A stretch of 13,839 nucleotides of DNA from an uncultured Ruminococcus sp. (GCA_902778985.1 CACYZS010000009.1:1-13839); one strand, 5' to 3'. Numbered from the stretch's first letter, positions 1 to 7,857 are shown. Notes: a model not told the origin generated them from the sequence alone. Translations and numbers: made by a program.

Positions 1-73
1 TGAAATTCTGTTGTTCAATTTTCAAAGATCGTGCGCCCGTACCCTTCGGAAGCGGACTCCCTTTTGGGGCGAG
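1..73 (-). other. Probable rRNA operon leader (partial, gene off the left edge)
   Basis: On the minus strand this is transcribed from the promoter at 81-109 and runs off the window. At about 10-30 (minus strand) it contains GATCTTTGAAAATTGAACAA, the kind of boxA-like block found just before 16S rRNA in many Firmicute rRNA operons. No open reading frame of any size starts here on the minus strand. The assignment rests on my recollection of such leaders and on the strong promoter; the 16S gene itself is not in the window. A tRNA or other stable-RNA operon is the alternative. Confidence 0.6.
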
Positions 74-80
74 CCCTATT

Positions 81-109
81 ATTCTACTATTTCACGCCCC
101 GTTTGTCAA
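81..109 (-). promoter_or_regulatory. Strong sigma-A promoter facing left, rRNA-type
   Basis: Read on the minus strand: -35 TTGACA (104-109), a 17-bp spacer, and -10 TAGAAT (81-86). Immediately upstream (about 110-165) are several A/T runs that could act as an UP element, as is usual for rRNA promoters. It diverges from the yqhQ promoter at 190-198. Confidence 0.75.
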
Positions 110-160
110 GAGGTTTTTTTAATTTTTTTCGGGATTTTTCAAAATTGATCGGATTTTTGA

Positions 161-198
161 AAAACGCCCTTTCTTTTGGCGTTTTCCTATGGTATAAT
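161..198 (+). promoter_or_regulatory. yqhQ operon promoter, extended -10, with upstream dyad
   Basis: TGGTATAAT (190-198) is an extended -10 with a perfect TATAAT. No good -35 is visible at 16-18 bp, which fits an extended -10 promoter. An 8-bp inverted repeat, AAAACGCC (161-168) and GGCGTTTT (178-185), sits where the -35 would be and could be an operator. It lies about 60 bp before the yqhQ start codon. Confidence 0.6.
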
Positions 199-256
199 AG
201 TGGTCGGAACAGCCGTTTTGCGGCAGGAAAGATAAGGAAAGCGACGGGCATTTGCC

Positions 257-1363
257 ATGAGAGAGAAAAAACCGAAGAACTGCCGTCTCAACCAGGTGGG
301 CGGACAAGCCGTACTGGAAGGCGTGATGATGAAGGCGGGGACGCGCACCGCAACCGCCTGCCGCCTCCCGAGCGGGACGATCGCCGTCGTCCCGGACGAG
401 TTCGTTTCGGTGCGCAAAAAACACAAGATCCTGAATATCCCGATCGTGCGCGGCGTGATCAACTTCGTCGAGATGCTGATGCTGAGCATGAAGACGCTGA
501 CCGCCTCGGCGGAACTCGCCGCGTCGGAAGAGGACGACGCGCCCTCCAAATCGGCGTTCACCGCGGTCTCCGCCGTCGCGACGGTGCTGGGCGTTCTGCT
601 CGCCGTCGCGCTCTTCCTGTTCTTGCCCAAGGTCGCGGTCGCGGGGATCGAAAAACTCTTCCGCGTGTCGCTCGGGATCTGGGGCGCCGTGATCGAAGGG
701 TTCATCAAGATCGCGTTCTTCCTTTTATATTTAATACTGGTCTCCCTGATGCCCGATATCCGCCGCACCTTTGAATACCACGGCGCGGAGCACAAGAGCA
801 TCGCCTGCTACGAATCGGGCGACGAACTGACCCCCGCAAACGCGAAGAAGCACACGCGTTTTCACCCCCGCTGCGGGACCAGTTTCCTTTTCGTGATGCT
901 GGCGCTCGGGATCGTGATCGGCGTGCTGCTCCGGATCTTTCTTCCCGCGAGCGTGATCGGCAACCACCTGCTCTACACCGGAATCCGGCTGCTGGTGCTG
1001 CCGCTGGTGGTCGGGATCGGGTTCGAGTATATCATGTTCGCCGGAAAGCACGACAATATCGTGACCAAGATCTTTTCCGCCCCCGGTCTCTGGTTCCAGC
1101 GGATCACGACGCGCGAACCCGACGAAAGCCAACTTGAAGTCGCCATCACCGCCCTGATGTACGCGCATATCGACGCCTTCCCCGACTTCGACCGCGACGC
1201 CGTGACCTACCGCCCGAAGGAAAAGGCGGAAAAGGACGCCGAAAAACCGGCGGAAGAGGCAGAGGCGCCCGAAGAGGCGAAACCCGCCACCGAAGCGGAA
1301 ACGGAGCCCGCCGAAGCGGCTCCCGCGGAAGACGGCGACCCCAAGCCCGATGAAACTGTCTGA
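257..1363 (+). CDS. yqhQ: YqhQ-like DUF1385 family membrane protein
   Basis: Polytopic membrane protein of the DUF1385/YqhQ family, widespread in Firmicutes; its molecular role is not settled. The family signatures are present: GGQAVLEGVMM (15-25), FEYHGAEHKSIACYE (172-186) and RFHPRCGTSF (201-210). Hydrophobic segments lie at about 103-128, 141-165, 208-229 and 240-262. After the conserved core (to about 305) comes a charged, low-complexity tail rich in Glu, Ala, Pro and Lys (318-368), which is lineage-specific in appearance. The start is set by the family N-terminus (NQVGGQAVLEG close to the first Met); the ribosome site is weak, with AAGGAAAG at 234-241 rather far upstream. Its last 14 bases overlap prmC. 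The yqhQ-prmC neighbourhood is common in Clostridia, often followed by prfA, which is absent here. Confidence 0.9.
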   Translation: MREKKPKNCRLNQVGGQAVLEGVMMKAGTRTATACRLPSGTIAVVPDEFVSVRKKHKILNIPIVRGVINFVEMLMLSMKTLTASAELAASEEDDAPSKSAFTAVSAVATVLGVLLAVALFLFLPKVAVAGIEKLFRVSLGIWGAVIEGFIKIAFFLLYLILVSLMPDIRRTFEYHGAEHKSIACYESGDELTPANAKKHTRFHPRCGTSFLFVMLALGIVIGVLLRIFLPASVIGNHLLYTGIRLLVLPLVVGIGFEYIMFAGKHDNIVTKIFSAPGLWFQRITTREPDESQLEVAITALMYAHIDAFPDFDRDAVTYRPKEKAEKDAEKPAEEAEAPEEAKPATEAETEPAEAAPAEDGDPKPDETV

Positions 1364-2162
1364 ATTGCGCCGGCGGCTGTCCGACGCGGGGATAGAGGAC
1401 GCCGACGTCGAAGCGCGTCTGCTCTTCTCACACGCAACGGGGCAACCCGCCCACCGCCTGATCGGCGGGGATCCCGCCTGCGACGCCCCCGCGCTCGAAG
1501 AACTGCTCGCAAAGCGGCTCGACCGCGTTCCGCTCGCCTACCTGCTCGGCGAGGTCACGTTCTGCCGCGAGACCTACCGGGTGACGCCCGACGTGCTGAT
1601 CCCGCGTCCCGATACCGAGATCCTCGTCGAAGAGGCGATCAAACGGATCCCCGCGGGCGCACGTTTCGCGGATCTCTGCTGCGGCTCGGGCTGCATCGGG
1701 ATCTCGGTGCTGGCAAATCGCCCGGATCTTTCTTGCGTATCGGTCGACCTTTCCCCCGCCGCGGTTTCCCTGACGCGCGAGAACGCAAAGCGAAACGGGG
1801 TCTCCGACAGGATCGCCGTCCTCTGTGCCGATCTGTTCGCGCTTCCCGCCGAATTGTCCGGATTTGGCGCGTTTCTTTGCAACCCCCCCTATATCGCGAG
1901 CGGGGTGATCCCGACGCTCTCGCCCGAGGTTCTGCACGAACCGCGCGAAGCGCTCGACGGCGGGGCGGACGGGCTTGCCTTTTACCGCGAGATCGCCCGC
2001 CGGCTGCCCGCGATCCTCGCCCCGGGCGGGATCGCGCTGCTCGAGATCGGGTACGATCAAGCCGACACCGTGACCGGACTCTTCTCGGCTTGCGGCGCCG
2101 CCCCCGAGATCCGCCGCGACTACGGCGGCAATCCGCGGCTCGCGATCCTCTCCCGCCCTTGA
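1350..2162 (+). CDS. prmC: Peptide chain release factor N5-glutamine methyltransferase PrmC
   Basis: Cytoplasmic enzyme that uses S-adenosylmethionine to methylate the Gln of the GGQ motif in release factors RF1 and RF2, improving termination. The 270 residues match the family length. The N-terminal helical substrate domain covers about 1-75. The Rossmann-type methyltransferase domain has the SAM loop ADLCCGSGCIG (107-117), an acidic residue in SVDLSPAAV (131-139), and the catalytic NPPY (178-181) that holds the glutamine side chain. Near the end, GGNPRLAIL (259-267) is typical of PrmC. The start codon lies inside yqhQ, a 14-base overlap that suggests translational coupling. The release factor gene prfA usually found next to it is not in the window. 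Confidence 0.95.
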   Translation: MKLSELRRRLSDAGIEDADVEARLLFSHATGQPAHRLIGGDPACDAPALEELLAKRLDRVPLAYLLGEVTFCRETYRVTPDVLIPRPDTEILVEEAIKRIPAGARFADLCCGSGCIGISVLANRPDLSCVSVDLSPAAVSLTRENAKRNGVSDRIAVLCADLFALPAELSGFGAFLCNPPYIASGVIPTLSPEVLHEPREALDGGADGLAFYREIARRLPAILAPGGIALLEIGYDQADTVTGLFSACGAAPEIRRDYGGNPRLAILSRP

Positions 2163-2191
2163 ACCGTCCCGCCGCCCCCCGCATAGAATAG

Positions 2192-2215
2192 AAGGACCGC
2201 GCAAGCGGAATCCTT
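2192..2215 (+). promoter_or_regulatory. Small stem-loop in the prmC-ddl gap
   Basis: AAGGA-CCGC-GCAA-GCGG-AA-TCCTT forms a 9-bp interrupted stem with a GCAA loop. It sits in the 68-bp gap before ddl and is followed by a short pyrimidine stretch. It could be a weak terminator or processing site. A TAGAAT at 2184-2189 has no matching -35, so a separate ddl promoter is not well supported. Confidence 0.35.
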
Positions 2216-2230
2216 TCTTCGGGGGCGACT

Positions 2231-3271
2231 ATGGCGCGACCTGTTCTCGGCGTCCTGTTCGGCGGCAAAAGCAACGAACACGACGTCTCGCTTCTCTCCG
2301 CCGCCGCGATCATCCCGGAACTCGACCGGCAGCGTATCCCCCGCCTCGCGATCTACCTCGACCGCGACGGGAGACCGTGGCTGTACGGGGGCGACGCCGG
2401 GGCGATCGGAGACGGCTCTTTCAAAGACGATCCTTCGCTGTTCTCCCCTGCCAACTTGGTGCAGGGCGGCGTTTTGACCCGCGAACCGAGGGGGTTCTTT
2501 CCCCTTTCGGGCGTCTTTCCCGCCGTGCACGGCGGCTCGACCGAGGACGGTCGGCTACAGGGTTTTCTCGGCTGCCTTTCGATCCCGTACGCGGGATCGG
2601 GCGTCGAAGCCTGCGCCGTCACGATGAACAAGGCGCTCTGCAAGACCGTTTTATCCGCCGCCGGGATCCCGGTCGCGGGCGGGTTCGCGGAGACCGTCGA
2701 AGATCCGTCCGACGCGATCGGACGCGTCGAGGGGACGCTCGGCTACCCGGTTTTCGTCAAGCCGGCGCGCTCGGGCAGTTCGATCGGGGCGGGCTGCGCC
2801 CGGAACCGGGCGGAACTGATCGCTCTGATCGAAACGGCGCAAAAGACCGACCGTCTGCTCCTCTTTGAACCCCTGATCCACGGACGCGAGATCGAGGTCG
2901 GGGTGCTCGAAAACGAGAACGGCGTCCCGATCGCCTCCCCGCCCGGCGAACTCTTTTTCGACGCGGGCTTCTACGACTACGATACCAAATACGGCGTCGG
3001 GGCAACCGTCGCGATCCCCGCCGACCTTCCCCGCGCCCTCTCGGAGCGTTTGCGCGAACTGGCGCTCTCCGCGTTCCGGGCGCTCGGCTGCCGCCATTTT
3101 GCACGGGTCGATTTCTTCGTCTCGGACGGCAAGCCGATCTTAAACGAGGTGAACGCGCTGCCCGGCCTGACCGAAAAGAGCATGTTCCCGCGGCTTGCCG
3201 CCGCCATGGGCGTCCCGTTTCCCGCATTGGTGCGCCGTTTCGTCGCCTTCGCGACGGGAGATCCGATTTGA
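2231..3271 (+). CDS. ddl: D-alanine--D-alanine ligase
   Basis: ATP-grasp enzyme that joins two D-alanines for the end of the peptidoglycan stem peptide, in the cytoplasm. Seen in the 346 residues: N-terminal GGKSNEHDVSLLSA (11-24), HGGSTEDGRLQG (100-111), the ATP-binding block FVKPARSGSSIGAG (175-188), EIEVGVLEN (220-228), the omega-loop DYDTKY (249-254), RVDFF (292-296) and the metal/substrate motif NEVNALPGLT (305-314). The Lys-Tyr at 253-254 matches ligases that prefer D-Ala over D-lactate, so ordinary D-Ala-D-Ala ends are inferred. Two family positions differ: Asn instead of the usual Asp in TMNK (131-134), and STEDG where GEDG is common. The next gene, murI, overlaps it by four bases; both serve D-amino-acid supply for the wall. 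Confidence 0.93.
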   Translation: MARPVLGVLFGGKSNEHDVSLLSAAAIIPELDRQRIPRLAIYLDRDGRPWLYGGDAGAIGDGSFKDDPSLFSPANLVQGGVLTREPRGFFPLSGVFPAVHGGSTEDGRLQGFLGCLSIPYAGSGVEACAVTMNKALCKTVLSAAGIPVAGGFAETVEDPSDAIGRVEGTLGYPVFVKPARSGSSIGAGCARNRAELIALIETAQKTDRLLLFEPLIHGREIEVGVLENENGVPIASPPGELFFDAGFYDYDTKYGVGATVAIPADLPRALSERLRELALSAFRALGCRHFARVDFFVSDGKPILNEVNALPGLTEKSMFPRLAAAMGVPFPALVRRFVAFATGDPI

Positions 3272-4035
3272 TCGGCGTGTTCGACAGCGGGATCGGCGGG
3301 CTTTCGGTGCTCTCGGCGCTCCGCGCCGCGTTCCCTCGCGCCGACCTTCTCTACTACGCCGACACCGCACGGCTTCCCTACGGGGGACGCTCGCCCGCCC
3401 TGATCCGACGCTTCGCCCGCGAGGCGGGGGAACGCTTCGCCGCCCTCGGCGCGGACTATCTGGCGGTCGCCTGCGGCACGGTCTCCGCGCTCGCGCTCGA
3501 CGAGATAACGACCGCCGCGCGCTGCCCCGCGTCGGGTGTGATCCGACCGGCGGTCGATCTGCTTGCCCGGGACGGACGGCGCCGCGTCCTGATCCTCTCG
3601 ACCGAGGCGACGGCGAACGCGCGCGCCTTTGAAACAGAACTTTTGGCGCGAACCCCGGGCGCCGTCGCCCTCTCGCTCGGCTGTCCGCTCTTCGTTCCGC
3701 TGATCGAGAACGGATATTTTTCGCCAAACGATCCCGCCGTCCTCTCGCTTCTCGGGCGGACGCTCTCGCCGGGGCAGACCTTCTTTCCCGACGCGGTTTT
3801 GCTCGGCTGCACGCACTTCCGCCTGCTTGCGGGGGCGATCGCCTCCCTGTTTCCGGGGATCCCGCTCTACGATTGCGGGGAAGCGGCGGCAGGGGCGGTG
3901 CCCGCAGAATTCGGGCGGGGCGACGGCACGCTTCGCGTCCTTGTCAGCGACGCGCCAGAGCGGTTCCGCCGGGCGGCGATCCGGGCGGGCGGACTTCCCG
4001 ACGGCGTTGAAGTCGAAGCCATTCAACAGGAATAA
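3268..4035 (+). CDS. murI: Glutamate racemase
   Basis: Cofactor-independent racemase converting L- to D-glutamate for peptidoglycan. The start is a TTG codon overlapping the ddl stop (TTGA), with GGGAG (3256-3260) seven bases upstream; the protein begins with the family signature GVFDSGIGGLSVL (3-15), so this start is firm. Other motifs: YYADTARLPYGG (29-40), the first catalytic Cys in VACGTVSA (67-74), CPLFVPLIENG (139-149), and the second Cys with the following His in LGCTHFRLL (179-187; Cys181, His183). The first active-site block reads Cys-Gly-Thr where many racemases have Cys-Asn-Thr. Length 255 is normal. An aspartate racemase role is less likely given the YADTARLPYG block. Confidence 0.93.
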   Translation: MIGVFDSGIGGLSVLSALRAAFPRADLLYYADTARLPYGGRSPALIRRFAREAGERFAALGADYLAVACGTVSALALDEITTAARCPASGVIRPAVDLLARDGRRRVLILSTEATANARAFETELLARTPGAVALSLGCPLFVPLIENGYFSPNDPAVLSLLGRTLSPGQTFFPDAVLLGCTHFRLLAGAIASLFPGIPLYDCGEAAAGAVPAEFGRGDGTLRVLVSDAPERFRRAAIRAGGLPDGVEVEAIQQE

Positions 4036-4059
4036 AAAGAAAAGGATATAGAAAGAATC

Positions 4060-4446
4060 ATGGCAAAATACAGGCAGGGCAGGATCAACGACGCGGTCGC
4101 GCAGGAGATGGCGATCGCGCTCCGGGACGTCCGGGATCCCCGGATCGTCTCCAACATGGTTTCCGTCACCCGCGCCGACGTGACCAAGGACCTCAAGATC
4201 GCGAAGGTGTATTTCTCCTGCATGGGAGACCAAGGCGAAGCCAAGCGCGCCCTCTCCGGCGCGGCGGGGCTGTTCCGCCGTCATCTCGCCTTGGCGCTGA
4301 ACCTCCGGATCACGCCCGAACTCGTCTTCGTCCCCGACGGCTCGATCGAGCACGGGGCGCGGATATCCGAACTGCTGCAACAGATCGGCGCCGAGCGCGC
4401 CGAACGTGAAGCCAACCGGGAGCAAAACGAGGAGACCGAACAATGA
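4060..4446 (+). CDS. rbfA: Ribosome-binding factor A
   Basis: Small KH-like protein that binds the 30S subunit and helps late 16S rRNA 5'-end maturation, also needed in cold growth. The 128 residues show the family pattern: an N-terminal helix MAKYRQGRINDAVAQEM, DPRIV (27-31), SVTRADVTKDLKIAKVYFS (35-53), and LNLRITPELVFVPDGSIEHG (80-99) with the ribosome-contacting end. The C-terminal tail is short and Glu-rich. It lies 24 bp after murI and overlaps nrnA by ATGA. The rbfA-nrnA pair is conserved in Firmicutes, normally between infB and truB; neither of those flanks it here. Confidence 0.95.
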   Translation: MAKYRQGRINDAVAQEMAIALRDVRDPRIVSNMVSVTRADVTKDLKIAKVYFSCMGDQGEAKRALSGAAGLFRRHLALALNLRITPELVFVPDGSIEHGARISELLQQIGAERAEREANREQNEETEQ

Positions 4447-5426
4447 GCGAACTGTCTTTTTCCGAACTGGTCGACCGGGTGATCGCCGCCGAACGCCCGA
4501 TCCTTCTGACGCACACGCGTCCCGACGGGGACACGGTGGGTTCCTGCGCCGCGCTCGCGTCGCTCTTTGACGCGATGGGGCGGAGCCCGATCGTCGTTTC
4601 TCCCGATCCGATCCCCCGCCGCCTCGCGTTTCTGACGGAGGGCGGGTGGTTCGCGCCCGTCAAAGAGTATCCCGCGGACGCCACCGTGATCGCGGTCGAC
4701 GTCGCCTCTCCCCAACAACTCGGCTCTCTGCAGTCTGTCTTTTCCGGCGCGCTCGCGCCGTCGTTCATGATCGACCACCACGAGCGAGGCGTGGCGTTCG
4801 CGCCGCGCTACCTCCGCGCCGACGCCGCCGCGGTCGGGGAGATCGTCTACGACCTCGCGCTCGAACTGGTGAATCGCGGCGTCCTGCCCGCGATCCCGCC
4901 CGCCGCCGTCAACGCCGTCTTCGCCTCGATCAGTTCGGATTCGGGGTGCTTCAAGTATTCAAACGTCACCCCGCGCACCCACCGGATCGCCGCCTCTCTG
5001 ATCGAACTCGGCGCCGACGCGCCCGAGATCAACCGCCTGCTCTTCGACGTGAAGTCGGCGGAATGCCTCCGCGCGGAAGGGTACGTCGCCTCGCACGTTC
5101 TGTCCACCCCGGACGGAAAGATCGCCTGGGTACTCGTAACCGACGCGATCCGCGATCAACTCGGGCTTCTGGACGAGCATTTTGAAACCGCGATCGACGT
5201 AGTGCGCTCGCTCGAGGGCGTGGAGATCGCCATGACGGTCAAGGAGAGCCCGGACGGGAAATACAAAGTCTCGCTCCGCAGCACGGGGCTTGACGTCGCG
5301 AAGGTCGCCGCGACGCTCGGCGGGGGCGGTCACGCCCGCGCCGCCGGGTGTTCCCTCTCGACCGACACGGCGGAGGAAGCCGCCGCGATCACGGTCAAAG
5401 CCGTGCTCGACGCGATGGGCGCCTGA
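4443..5426 (+). CDS. nrnA: DHH/DHHA1 phosphoesterase, NrnA-type oligoribonuclease and pAp phosphatase
   Basis: Manganese-dependent phosphoesterase that degrades 2-5 nt RNAs and dephosphorylates 3'-phosphoadenosine 5'-phosphate. The N-terminal DHH domain has THTRPDGDTVGS (23-34), VDVASP (85-90) and the DHH triad in MIDHHERG (109-116), then SSDSGCFKYSNVTPRTH (164-180). The C-terminal DHHA1 domain carries the RNA-binding GGGGHARAAGCS (293-304). Length 327 is typical. The start ATG overlaps the rbfA stop (ATGA), so the two are translationally coupled. It is the last gene of the plus-strand run and is followed after 15 bp by a clear terminator. I infer the nano-RNase role from the family and its rbfA neighbour. 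Confidence 0.92.
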   Translation: MSELSFSELVDRVIAAERPILLTHTRPDGDTVGSCAALASLFDAMGRSPIVVSPDPIPRRLAFLTEGGWFAPVKEYPADATVIAVDVASPQQLGSLQSVFSGALAPSFMIDHHERGVAFAPRYLRADAAAVGEIVYDLALELVNRGVLPAIPPAAVNAVFASISSDSGCFKYSNVTPRTHRIAASLIELGADAPEINRLLFDVKSAECLRAEGYVASHVLSTPDGKIAWVLVTDAIRDQLGLLDEHFETAIDVVRSLEGVEIAMTVKESPDGKYKVSLRSTGLDVAKVAATLGGGGHARAAGCSLSTDTAEEAAAITVKAVLDAMGA

Positions 5427-5441
5427 CACAAACAAACAGAG

Positions 5442-5473
5442 GAGCGGCGGGCCGTTTGCCCGCCGCTCTTTTT
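5442..5473 (+). terminator. Rho-independent terminator of the yqhQ-nrnA operon
   Basis: Perfect 11-bp stem GAGCGGCGGGC (5442-5452) and GCCCGCCGCTC (5458-5468) with loop CGTTT, followed directly by TTTTT (5469-5473). Confidence 0.93.
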
Positions 5474-5475
5474 GC

Positions 5476-5507
5476 AAAAACGCCGCCCGCCGGGATCCGG
5501 CGGGCGG
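5476..5507 (-). terminator. Rho-independent terminator of the 752-residue protein gene
   Basis: Perfect 11-bp stem at 5483-5493 and 5497-5507 with a 3-nt loop, 14 bp beyond the minus-strand stop codon. On the minus strand it is followed by CGGCG and then a run of five T (5476-5480). It sits back to back with the nrnA terminator, so each transcript is stopped before entering the other gene. Confidence 0.8.
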
Positions 5508-5521
5508 TAACTTTATCGGGT

Positions 5522-7780
5522 TTATTTCTTTTTGAGCAGTTCTTTCCGCTCGCGTTTGAGCGCGTATTTGGTGGGATAGGGCTCGAGGAACGCGACGGTC
5601 GAAGCGGTCTTGGTGCGCAGATCGAAGAGACGCACCGTGTCGATGACCGACGAGGGCAGTTTCTTTTTCTTTTTGAACTTCTTGTAGTTCTTGTCGATCC
5701 GCTTCCGCAGTTTGGGATCGGTGACGCCGGCGTAAATATCCTTCTTCGACGCGAGTTTTTCGTCCCGGACGTACAGGCACTGCCAGTCGTTGACCTTGAC
5801 GATGTCGCAGAGACAGAAGATCAGTTTTTCGCGCTTGGATCCGTCGGGCTCCATGCCGTAGAGCGAGTAGACCGGAGCGCCGTCCGCGTCCTTGCCGTCC
5901 ACCGCGAGGTAGAGGATCTTTTCGGGGGTGACGGTGACGAGTTTCGCGATGCCGACGACCAGTTCCTCGTAGCAGGTGCCGTCGGTCTTGACGCGGCAGA
6001 GAACGTCCGCGTTGTTCTTGAAGAAGACGTAGTCGCCCGAAACGGTCAGTTTCTCTTCGCGCGTGAATTCGGGGTTGATCCCGAGCGCCACGCGGCTCGC
6101 GCCGTCGCCGCTGTCGGAGACCGAGAGGCGGAAGAGCGAGACCTGATCCTTGCCGGCGGTGAGGTAGATCCAGTCGTGATCGCGCGCCACGACGTCGCGG
6201 GTGTACTTGATCTCCTCACGGAGCGACGATCCGTCGAGCCGCACCGAGCAGAGCGAGCGGAGCCCGTCGTTACCGACGAGGTAGAAGAGCCGTCCGTTGA
6301 CCAGATCGAACACGTCGTAGACGTTGCGGGCGAGCACCTTTTCGCCGCCGTCGGCAAACCCATCCTTGACGTAGACCGTCTTGTTGCGGATGCTGTGGTG
6401 GTCGATCCGGGTGAAAACGATCTTGCGGTCGGGGGTGATCGCCACGATCCTGCCGTTGCCCGAGAGTTCCTCGCGGATCTTGCCGGTCGTGAGGTCGAGC
6501 GAGCAGAGCGCCTTCTCTTCGCAGAGTTCGACGATCTTTTTCCTCTTCTTGTTCAAAATCTGTTTCAGCGCGTAGTAGTACACCACGCCGTCCGCGACCT
6601 CCGCCACGTCGGTCACGCCCTCGGCGAGCAGCGTGAGTTTGCCGGTGTCGAGATCGAAGCGGAACAGGTCGCGCCACTCGGTGAAGTCGACGCCCTTCTT
6701 GGCGCGGAACTTCCGGTAGGCGACGCCGTGAGCGCGGCAGAAGGCTTTCTTGTCCCGTTTGTCCTTCTTGGGATCGTAGTCGGCGGTGAACAGGATCGTG
6801 CGGCGGTCGTCGGAGAGGAACCGGATCCCCTTCGCGGCGATGCTGCCGTAGACCGAGTACGCGCCCATGTCGCGCCGCCCCTCTTTGTCGGTCGAGAAGA
6901 ACGCGATCCCGCATCCGTCCCCGCCCGGGATATAGTAGAGCCGGTCGCCGTAGGCGCCGATCACGTGCGCGCCGCGGGTATCGAAGGACATCGGGGCGCC
7001 GGTGTCGAACAGTTTCGCGCGTTCGGGATACACGATCCCGTTCCGGACCAGATACGGCCGGCAGCGGAACCAGAGGACGTCGATCTTGGGATCGTCGGTC
7101 GAAACGACGTGGAACCGGCAAAGTTCGGCGATGTACAGTCCGGCGCGGCGGTAGTCGGGGATCATGCGGAAGAGGCGCAGCGCCTCGTCGGCGTTGTTCT
7201 TCTCGTACGCCTCGATCGCCTCTTTATATACGCCGGGGGCGTCGATGCCCGCCAGCGCGTAGGTCGCGTCGAGTTCGCGCGTCTTCTTTTCGCGGTTCTT
7301 GCGCTCGGCTTCGCGGTCGCCTTCTCCCGCTTCCGCCATCAGGGAAAGCAGGGTGTCGACGTACCGGGAGAGCGTGCCCGAAAGACGGCGGAGTTCCTCG
7401 GTCGGAACGCCCGCGCCCGACGCGGCGGTCAGCCGATCGGAGAAGCGCCCTTCCTGCGCGCGCAACAGCGCGAGCGCCTCGCGAAGCGCGGGGCTGTCGG
7501 CGGAGCCGGTCTCGGCAAGCGCGTCGAGGTTCCGGTCGATCACGCGGATCTTCCGCTTGATGCAGGCGTCGGCGTACTCGATCCCGGCGCGCCAGGTCTC
7601 CCGGTCGTCGCCCTTGATGGCGAGGATCTCGTCAAGCAGGGCGTCGAGTTCCTTCGGGGAAAGTGCGGCGGTCAGTTCGGCGTCGGGCTGCCCGCCGAGA
7701 AAATGGACGTGGGCGCGCTCTTCCGCCGCCCGGAATCCGAGTCCGGTTTTGGCTTGCAGGGCTTCTTTGCTTCTGAACAT
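5522..7780 (-). CDS. Large cytoplasmic protein, helical/TPR-like N-terminus and DUF5050-like beta-propeller
   Basis: I do not recognise a named family for the whole 752-residue protein. Residues 1-235 are helical: an acidic/Leu-rich part (30-150), a charged coiled-coil-like stretch (150-170), then a TPR-like repeat around 185-222 (AIEAYEKNNADEALRLFRMI). Residues about 240-690 look like repeated four-stranded blades of the DUF5050 / YncE-like propeller type: recurring units in which a D-x-x-x-G-K turn is followed by a hydrophobic strand ending in Tyr or Phe pairs (for example LDTGKLTLLAEGVTDVAEVA and LTTGKIREELSGNGRIVAIT). The C-terminus is very Lys/Arg-rich (about 675-752). No signal peptide or membrane segment is visible, so a cytoplasmic scaffold or binding role is inferred. 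It has its own consensus promoter, AAAAGGAG ribosome site (7789-7796, 8 bases before ATG) and terminator, so it is a single-gene unit convergent with nrnA. Confidence 0.85.
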   Translation of the reverse strand: MFRSKEALQAKTGLGFRAAEERAHVHFLGGQPDAELTAALSPKELDALLDEILAIKGDDRETWRAGIEYADACIKRKIRVIDRNLDALAETGSADSPALREALALLRAQEGRFSDRLTAASGAGVPTEELRRLSGTLSRYVDTLLSLMAEAGEGDREAERKNREKKTRELDATYALAGIDAPGVYKEAIEAYEKNNADEALRLFRMIPDYRRAGLYIAELCRFHVVSTDDPKIDVLWFRCRPYLVRNGIVYPERAKLFDTGAPMSFDTRGAHVIGAYGDRLYYIPGGDGCGIAFFSTDKEGRRDMGAYSVYGSIAAKGIRFLSDDRRTILFTADYDPKKDKRDKKAFCRAHGVAYRKFRAKKGVDFTEWRDLFRFDLDTGKLTLLAEGVTDVAEVADGVVYYYALKQILNKKRKKIVELCEEKALCSLDLTTGKIREELSGNGRIVAITPDRKIVFTRIDHHSIRNKTVYVKDGFADGGEKVLARNVYDVFDLVNGRLFYLVGNDGLRSLCSVRLDGSSLREEIKYTRDVVARDHDWIYLTAGKDQVSLFRLSVSDSGDGASRVALGINPEFTREEKLTVSGDYVFFKNNADVLCRVKTDGTCYEELVVGIAKLVTVTPEKILYLAVDGKDADGAPVYSLYGMEPDGSKREKLIFCLCDIVKVNDWQCLYVRDEKLASKKDIYAGVTDPKLRKRIDKNYKKFKKKKKLPSSVIDTVRLFDLRTKTASTVAFLEPYPTKYALKRERKELLKKK

Positions 7781-7857
7781 GGCTTGCTCTCCTTTTCAGA
7801 AATTGAAGAGATGATCGAACGGTCCGCTCCGCATATAGATACACTATCTTACTTTAC

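Noticed and set aside
31..774. 247-codon plus-strand frame beginning in the rRNA-type leader
   Set aside because: It overlaps yqhQ in another frame and crosses two promoters; Arg-rich shadow translation.
2977..4443. A 488-codon minus-strand open frame opposite ddl, murI and rbfA
   Set aside because: Antisense shadow of three clear genes; composition is low-complexity Arg/Gly.
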